A DNA stretch of 9,831 nt, from positions 1 to 9,831 of the forward strand of contig JAFZGH010000180.1 in the NCBI GenBank assembly GCA_017555465.1. The letters are read 5' to 3'. Under the pieces are notes generated by a model. It had not been told where the DNA came from. It searched no databases and saw nothing but the letters and a program-made list of their open reading frames with translations. The translations under genes and the position numbers were made by a program. The number at the start of each line of letters is the position of its first letter. Position 1 is the first letter of the stretch. Of this stretch, positions 5,374 through 9,831 are shown one piece after another. The DNA comes from Akkermansia sp. GTDB lineage: Bacteria > Verrucomicrobiota > Verrucomicrobiia > Verrucomicrobiales > Akkermansiaceae.

Positions 5374-7398
5374 ATGGCCACTCCGAAACTGAAAACCGCC
5401 TCCACCGGTGCAGCCCCTGTGCGCACCCTGCGCCCCTCCGGCACAGCTACTGCTAAACAGCCCACTCTCAAGAGCGCCACGGGCAAGACTATTGTTCCCA
5501 AGAAACCCGCTGCCACCCCTACTCCCAAGGCAAAGAAGCCGGAAACTCCCGCCACAGAGCCGGAGGAAGTACTGACACCGGCTGAACTTCAACCCACCGA
5601 AGCTACGCCCATTGCCGAGCAGCCCGTGGAAATCCCCGCCGCAGAACCGCAGGCAGATGAAGCAGCAGCCCAAGCCGCCGCCGAGGCTGAAGCCGCCCGC
5701 CTGGCACAGGAGGAATACGAACGCCAGCTGGAAGAATACAACCGCCAGATGGAAGAATATAACCGCCAGATGGCAGCCCTGCAGGCCGCGGAAGAACAAG
5801 CCCCGGCTGCAGACGAAGAGGCTTCCCAGATCCCGGAAGAAACACCTGCTGCAGTAAGCGAAGAAGCTCCCACTCCCACCGAAAAACTGAAGGCAGCCAA
5901 GAAGAAAAAGAAGAAGGCTCCCTCGCCCGCTGCCGCTGGAAAGTCTGAAGAAGAGGAGGAGGACGCCAGACGCGAAGCTTACATGCGCGCCATCCAGGAG
6001 GAGCAGCAGCGCACCCCCATCTGGAAAACAGTACCCTTCATGGTGGGAGCTGGCCTGCTGGTTGCCACTGTTGGCATCTGCACCGTGCTCGTTGTACAGA
6101 AGCAGGCAGAAAATGCCCGCATTCAGGCTCATATCGACTACACGAACGACTTGCTCCGCCGAGCCCAGCAGATCAACATGCAAGGCGTAGAAAACCTGGC
6201 TGACGCCGCCAAGAAAAACGTAAACGTAGACTGCACCATGGCAGATGCCAAGGCTCTGATGGAAGTTGTGGTCGACCCCTACGTGAAGGGTGAGAACGGC
6301 AAGCCTCGCTACGGAGCCCGCGCCGAAGGTGTTGCCCAGAATGCCTGCCTGCTGCTGGGTCTTGCCGCAGAAAAAGACACCGCCATCCGCGCCATGATTT
6401 TTGACACCATGGGTAAGGAGTGCGTCAAGATTAAGCCCACTCTGTTCCGCTGGCTGCTGCAGCGCGTTGCCATTTCCGACGCAAAGGGAATCAACGCAGA
6501 ACTCAAGAAACTATCCAAGACCATCGCGGATAAGAAGACCGCCAAGCCCTGGAATCAAAAGACCCAGTATCTTGCCTATATCTGGGAAAGCATCGGTCTG
6601 CGTGTCACTGCCGCCGATACCAAGGAGATCCTTAATCTGCTCAAGACCGATATTGCCGACAACACGCTGGCTTCTCAGCTCTGCGTCTGCCTGGACAACA
6701 TCATCATGATGATGGATTCGCCCACAGAAAAAGCTGCCCTGGGTGATGACATCTTCACCCTCATGCCGGAAAAACTGCGCACCGACACCGCCATGGTTGC
6801 CACGCTCGGCAGAGCATGCTCCCCCAAGGCGCTCGAATTCTACAAGAACGAAATTACCTCCAAGGGCTGGGTCGGCGCTGCTACGATTCTCATAGGCTCC
6901 TGGGGTAATGATGATGTTCTGCCCTTCGTGCTGGAACAGAAGGAGGCCAAGGCGGATGATGCCAAGGCTCTGCGCAGCATAAATGATGTCATCGGCACCA
7001 TCCTCAAGCAGGACCGTCCCCGCAGTCTGGAAGACGCCGAGAAACTCCTCAACATGTGCTTCGACAATCCCTTTGGGGATACTTCCGGCATTCAGGATAT
7101 CATCAACAAGACAGATGTGGACTCCACCCTGTACATCGGCGATACGCACCCTGACCTGCCCAAACTGCAGGAAGAACTCAAGACCCTTGAGGCCCGCCGC
7201 AAACAGAAGCGACAGATTATCACTGTGCTGGGCTGTCTGAGCGACCACGAATGGGTTGTGAGCCTTCTCAACAAGTATAAGGCTGATAAGGATGACGATA
7301 TCCAGTACGAAGCAGAAAGAGCTCTGGAAAAGACCCGCGCACATGCTGTGCACGCCGCCCAGATGCGTGAAGAATACCAGAAGCGCAGCAAGGAATAA
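5374..7398 (+). CDS. Single-pass membrane protein with Pro/Ala/Glu-rich N-terminus and helical C-terminal domain, unknown function
   Basis: This 674-residue protein is not one I recognise. Residues 1-95 are rich in Pro, Ala, Thr and Lys and look disordered. Residues about 95-145 form a predicted coiled coil built on three near-identical heptads (EYERQLE, EYNRQME, EYNRQMA at 114-134). After another acidic Pro-rich stretch come six Lys in a row (176-181) and an acidic run. One membrane segment spans about 220-241. Residues 242-674 are a long charged, mostly helical domain with HEAT-like spacing and the ending EEYQKRSKE. By the positive-inside rule, the Lys-rich N-terminal part is probably cytoplasmic and the large domain periplasmic. 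However, the C-terminal domain has about eight scattered Cys, which is less usual there, so orientation is uncertain. The layout resembles scaffold or envelope-spanning proteins. There is no Shine-Dalgarno and no clear promoter in the 74-base gap before it. A terminator follows at 7463-7499. Confidence 0.8.
   Translation: MATPKLKTASTGAAPVRTLRPSGTATAKQPTLKSATGKTIVPKKPAATPTPKAKKPETPATEPEEVLTPAELQPTEATPIAEQPVEIPAAEPQADEAAAQAAAEAEAARLAQEEYERQLEEYNRQMEEYNRQMAALQAAEEQAPAADEEASQIPEETPAAVSEEAPTPTEKLKAAKKKKKKAPSPAAAGKSEEEEEDARREAYMRAIQEEQQRTPIWKTVPFMVGAGLLVATVGICTVLVVQKQAENARIQAHIDYTNDLLRRAQQINMQGVENLADAAKKNVNVDCTMADAKALMEVVVDPYVKGENGKPRYGARAEGVAQNACLLLGLAAEKDTAIRAMIFDTMGKECVKIKPTLFRWLLQRVAISDAKGINAELKKLSKTIADKKTAKPWNQKTQYLAYIWESIGLRVTAADTKEILNLLKTDIADNTLASQLCVCLDNIIMMMDSPTEKAALGDDIFTLMPEKLRTDTAMVATLGRACSPKALEFYKNEITSKGWVGAATILIGSWGNDDVLPFVLEQKEAKADDAKALRSINDVIGTILKQDRPRSLEDAEKLLNMCFDNPFGDTSGIQDIINKTDVDSTLYIGDTHPDLPKLQEELKTLEARRKQKRQIITVLGCLSDHEWVVSLLNKYKADKDDDIQYEAERALEKTRAHAVHAAQMREEYQKRSKE
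5713..5775 (+). repeat. Three 21-bp in-frame tandem repeats encoding heptads
   Basis: Three consecutive 21-base units (5713-5733, 5734-5754, 5755-5775) encode EYERQLE, EYNRQME and EYNRQMA. Units two and three differ at only a few bases. The 7-residue period fits an expanded coiled coil and suggests copy number could vary between strains. Confidence 0.75.
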
Positions 7399-7406
7399 CC
7401 CCCCTC

Positions 7407-7450
7407 CTTTTCCACAGGAAAAGCGGCTCTCTCCTCTCCTGTTTCCTGTG
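7407..7450 (+). repeat. Two mutually exclusive hairpins upstream of the terminator
   Basis: CTTTTCC (7407-7413) pairs with GGAAAAG (7417-7423) around a 3-base loop. The overlapping CACAGGAAA (7413-7421) can instead pair with TTTCCTGTG (7442-7450). Both cannot form at once because GGAAA is shared. They lie in the 3' untranslated region of the 674-residue protein gene. Confidence 0.4.
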
Positions 7451-7462
7451 CCTTATTACCAG

Positions 7463-7499
7463 AATACCGCGTGGCAACAACCGCCACGCGGTATTTTTT
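7463..7499 (+). terminator. Intrinsic terminator after the 674-residue protein gene
   Basis: AATACCGCGTGGC (7463-7475) and GCCACGCGGTATT (7483-7495) form a perfect 13-base stem with a 7-base loop. The stem runs directly into six T (7494-7499). This is a classic Rho-independent terminator on the plus strand and separates the upstream gene from the tRNA unit. Confidence 0.92.
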
Positions 7500-7532
7500 G
7501 TGCTATTTTTGGCATATCTTATGATTTTATAC

Positions 7533-7560
7533 TTGCCAAAGGCAATTTTCCATGTATAAT
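7533..7560 (+). promoter_or_regulatory. Sigma70-type promoter of tRNA-Pro
   Basis: TTGCCA (7533-7538, 5/6 if the A is aligned to the last base) is followed by 16 bases and a perfect TATAAT (7555-7560). AT-rich sequence precedes it. The expected start near 7567 gives a short 5' leader before the tRNA at 7584. It is the strongest promoter in the window and would also serve yebC if read-through occurs. Confidence 0.75.
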
Positions 7561-7583
7561 TGCCCCGGCTTTTAATGGCACAG

Positions 7584-7657
<74 letters not shown>

Positions 7658-7796
7658 TTTTCTTTTCCGGCTCAGCCGGCAGCCGCAACAACGCGGCATA
7701 CGCAGCGGAGATTGGTCTCCGCCCTGGCGTCTGAATCACCCCACCATACTATGCCAGAGGTGGGAAATTCATTTTCACAACCCCATATCTCAATAT
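7658..7796 (+). other. Hairpin-rich spacer between tRNA-Pro and yebC
   Basis: A T-rich start (TTTTCTTTT after the tRNA) is followed by three small inverted repeats in 56 bases: CCGGCT/AGCCGG (7667-7679), GCCGC/GCGGC (7682-7697), and GCGGAGA/TCTCCGC with loop TTGG (7705-7722). None is followed by a T-run. I see no convincing promoter or Shine-Dalgarno for yebC here, so yebC may be expressed as the tail of the tRNA transcript, with the structures as processing or stability elements. Confidence 0.4.
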
Positions 7797-8549
7797 ATGT
7801 CCGGTCATAATAAATGGTCCAAGATTAAGTTCACGAAGGCAGCAGCCGACGCGAAGAAGGGCAAGATTTTTGCCCGTTTCTCCAAGGAAATCACCCTGGC
7901 AGCCAAAAGCGGCGGCGGCGATGTAGACACCAACCCGCGTCTGCGCACAGCTATTGAAGGCGCCAAGGCTGCCTCCATGCCCAAGGACAACATTGACCGC
8001 GCCGTGAAGAAGGGCACCGGCGAACTGCAGGGCGAGGCCATTCAGGAGGTAACCTACGAGGGCTACGGCCCCGAGGGTACTGCCATCATCGTGGAAGTGG
8101 CTACCGACAACACCAACCGCTGCTCTTCTGAAATCCGCACCATCTTCTCCAAGAACGGCGGCAACATGGGCACCCCCGGTTCCGTTTCCTACCAATTCGA
8201 CCGCAAGGGCGAGGTGCGCTTCATCGATGCATCCCTGGATGAGGACTCCGCCATGGAACTTGCCATGGACTGCGGCGCTGATGAGTTCGAACCCGGCGAT
8301 GAGGAAAATGAATGGATATTCACCTGTGGCCCCACCGACCTGGGCACCGTGTCTGAAGCCCTGGGCGCCGCCGGTAAGAACGTAACCGGCATGAAGCTTA
8401 TCTCCGTGCCCCAGAACCCGACCACGATTTCCGATGTGGCCGTGGCCCGCAAGGTGATGAAGCTTTACGACCTGCTCGACGACTATGACGACACGATGAA
8501 CGTGTTCGCCAATTTCGAAATCGATGACGCTGTTCTCGAACAGCTCTGA
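7797..8549 (+). CDS. yebC: YebC/PmpR (TACO1) family protein
   Basis: This 250-residue protein (usual length about 240-250) has the family N-terminus MSGHNKWSKIKFTKAAADAK, then KGKIFARFSKEI. The family has three domains. Further conserved stretches are NPRLRTAIEGAKAASMPKDNI near residues 45-65, YEGYGPEGTAIIVE near 90-103, and GSVSYQFDRKG near 130-140. Members were first described as DNA-binding regulators (PmpR in Pseudomonas). More recent work on YebC and mitochondrial TACO1 shows a translation role in relieving ribosome stalling at proline-rich stretches. The symbol is given by family. The start is fixed by the conserved N-terminus; the frame is open upstream through the tRNA, which cannot be coding. 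No Shine-Dalgarno is seen. rho follows after 93 bases and may be co-transcribed. Confidence 0.95.
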   Translation: MSGHNKWSKIKFTKAAADAKKGKIFARFSKEITLAAKSGGGDVDTNPRLRTAIEGAKAASMPKDNIDRAVKKGTGELQGEAIQEVTYEGYGPEGTAIIVEVATDNTNRCSSEIRTIFSKNGGNMGTPGSVSYQFDRKGEVRFIDASLDEDSAMELAMDCGADEFEPGDEENEWIFTCGPTDLGTVSEALGAAGKNVTGMKLISVPQNPTTISDVAVARKVMKLYDLLDDYDDTMNVFANFEIDDAVLEQL

Positions 8550-8584
8550 TTTTAGTTATTCCTTTTGTTTTTAATTTCTCTCAG

Positions 8585-8615
8585 GCAAATGGGGCAGCAC
8601 CCCTGCCCCATTTGC
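8585..8615 (+). repeat. 13-bp perfect hairpin between yebC and rho
   Basis: GCAAATGGGGCAG (8585-8597) and CTGCCCCATTTGC (8603-8615) pair perfectly around loop CACCC. There is no T-run on either side in the direction needed for an intrinsic terminator (TGAACTCTTACC follows), although a T-rich stretch lies before it. It is 27 bases upstream of the rho ATG, so it is a candidate structure in the rho leader or a terminator of unusual form. Confidence 0.6.
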
Positions 8616-8642
8616 TGAACTCTTACCTACTTTTCTGAGGTT

Positions 8643-9831
8643 ATGACCGCACCCGGGGAGAACTCCAACAGCCAGCGGCAGCAGCGCCCTAACCAGCGCC
8701 GCCATTTCCACCACCGCAACCGCCAGCAGGGGGACAACAACAAGAACACCCAGGGCGAAAACCAGGGTGCTGCCCAGGTGCGCCGCGAATCGTTCAATCG
8801 CAACAAGCCCCAGAAACAGCGCTTCAACAAGAACAAACAGCAGCAGAACAATCAGGACTCTGCCACCCGCGCATACGTTCCCGTGGGCGAGCCGGAAAGC
8901 ATCACCGGCCTGCTGGAAATCACCAACAAAGGATTCGGCTTCATCCGCACGGCAGATAACGACTGGGCCCCCTCCGACGCCGCTATTTATGTACCGGCAG
9001 ACATCATCACGGAACTGCGTCTGCGTCCCTTTGTGCAGCTTACCGGCATGGCGCAGCGCTATGAGCGCGGGCACCAGCTCATCTCTGTACAGAAGGTGAA
9101 CGGACAGGAGCCCGCCGAGGCCGCCGCCAATCCCCACTTTGAGGATTTGAAAGCGGTGAATCCCACCCACCGCCTCTCTTTTGAGACCATACCCTCCCGC
9201 TTCACCACCCGCACGCTGGATTTAATGGCCCCGGTGGCACGCGGCCAGCGCGGCCTCATTGTGGCCCCGCCCCGCACCGGCAAAACCACCCTGCTCATGC
9301 ACATTGCCGAGGGCGCCCGCGAGAATTACGGCGAGGACCTGCACCTCATGGTACTGCTGGTGGACGAACGACCGGAGGAAGTGACCGAGTTCAAGCGTGC
9401 CCTGCCCGGAGCAGAGATTTTTGCCTCCAGCAATGACAGCAACGTGCGCGAGCACTGCCGCATTGCCGAAATGGCCATAGAACGAGCCAAGCGCCTCGTG
9501 GAGGCCGGCAAGCACGTGCTGATACTGCTGGACTCCATCACCCGCCTGGCACGCGCCTACAACAACGCAGAGCGCGGCAGCGGCCGCACCATGAGCGGCG
9601 GCATTGATGCCCGCGCCCTGGAGACGCCCCGCCGCCTGTTTGCCGCCGCCCGCAACACCCGCGGCGCCGGTTCGCTCACCATCCTGGCCACGGCACTGGT
9701 AGAAACCAACAGCCGCATGGATGAGCTCATTTTCCAGGAATTCAAGGGAACGGGCAACATGGAGCTGGTGCTCAACCGCCGCATTGCAGAGATGTATATC
9801 TACCCGGCGGTGGACATCCTGAAGAGCGGCA
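8643..9831 (+). CDS. rho: Transcription termination factor Rho (partial, C-terminus missing)
   Basis: My translation gives 396 residues to the window edge. Rho is a ring-shaped hexameric RNA-dependent ATPase that ends transcription. Residues 1-76 are disordered and basic, with about 14 Asn, 15 Gln and 11 Arg; the SAP-like Rho_N domain of most Rho proteins is absent. The OSB/cold-shock RNA-binding domain is at about 83-155, with RNP1-like KGFGFIR at 96-102. The ATPase core has Walker A APPRTGKTT (208-216), catalytic Glu242 and Arg243 in VDERPEE, Walker B LILLDS with Asp297, and the Q-loop region GSGRTMSGG (312-320). FKGTGNMEL (367-375) is the R-loop, and Arg379 is the probable arginine finger. 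An in-frame stop at 8616-8618 makes 8643 the first possible ATG; GAGG lies only two bases before it. Only the last few tens of residues are missing. Confidence 0.95.
   Translation, partial: MTAPGENSNSQRQQRPNQRRHFHHRNRQQGDNNKNTQGENQGAAQVRRESFNRNKPQKQRFNKNKQQQNNQDSATRAYVPVGEPESITGLLEITNKGFGFIRTADNDWAPSDAAIYVPADIITELRLRPFVQLTGMAQRYERGHQLISVQKVNGQEPAEAAANPHFEDLKAVNPTHRLSFETIPSRFTTRTLDLMAPVARGQRGLIVAPPRTGKTTLLMHIAEGARENYGEDLHLMVLLVDERPEEVTEFKRALPGAEIFASSNDSNVREHCRIAEMAIERAKRLVEAGKHVLILLDSITRLARAYNNAERGSGRTMSGGIDARALETPRRLFAAARNTRGAGSLTILATALVETNSRMDELIFQEFKGTGNMELVLNRRIAEMYIYPAVDILKSG

Noticed and set aside
5368..6183. 271-residue minus-strand frame opposite the 674-residue protein gene
   Set aside because: Gly/Ser/Phe/Leu-rich translation is the mirror of Pro/Ala/Glu/Lys codons; no start signal or family resemblance.
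6511..7353. 280-residue minus-strand frame
   Set aside because: Antisense shadow in the helical domain of the 674-residue protein; no supporting motif or promoter.
7751..7810. 19-codon small frame overlapping the yebC start (possible leader peptide)
   Set aside because: No Shine-Dalgarno, no coding signal and no attenuator-like codon run; too short to support.
8571..9170. 199-residue minus-strand frame opposite rho
   Set aside because: Antisense to the Rho N-terminus and cold-shock domain, which have clear family motifs in the plus frame.

Overview
This window is an ordinary-looking chromosomal segment of a Gram-negative bacterium. It has moderately high GC, lpxA (lipid A synthesis) and almost no Shine-Dalgarno sequences. 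The style (near-leaderless starts, an Asn/Gln/Arg-rich Rho N-terminus, GC-rich codon use) resembles gut Verrucomicrobiota of the Akkermansia type. That placement is inference, since no rRNA is present. I see no mobile element, phage gene, CRISPR array or integration site.

Left part, minus strand (1-3523): a tightly packed run read right to left. It comprises lpxA, a HAD phosphatase of the phosphoglycolate-phosphatase type, a TMEM43-like membrane protein, and an AI-2E/PerM-family exporter-like protein cut off by the window edge. The first three overlap by 1 and 19 bases and the fourth follows after 18 bases, so one transcript is likely. A promoter placed so that transcription starts at the lpxA ATG fixes that start at 3523.

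Middle, plus strand (3524-7499): a divergent intergenic region leads to map (methionine aminopeptidase). Its promoter -10 sits inside a perfect 9+9 base inverted repeat that reaches the start codon. A polytopic membrane protein of unknown function follows 15 bases behind map. Next is a 674-residue single-pass membrane protein of unknown function, with a Pro/Ala/Glu-rich N-terminus, a heptad repeat and a helical C-terminal domain. It ends at a strong intrinsic terminator.

Right part, plus strand (7500-9831): tRNA-Pro(CGG) with a good sigma70-type promoter, a hairpin-rich spacer, yebC (translation/transcription factor family), a 13-bp perfect hairpin, and rho. Rho lacks the usual N-terminal SAP-like domain and carries a disordered Asn/Gln/Arg-rich segment instead; it runs off the right edge.

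The genes serve basic cell functions (lipid A, N-terminal Met removal, Pro decoding, transcription termination). I did not find a convincing new defence or mobile system. The points most worth following are the Rho disordered segment, the map palindrome with leaderless starts, and the two unrecognised membrane proteins.
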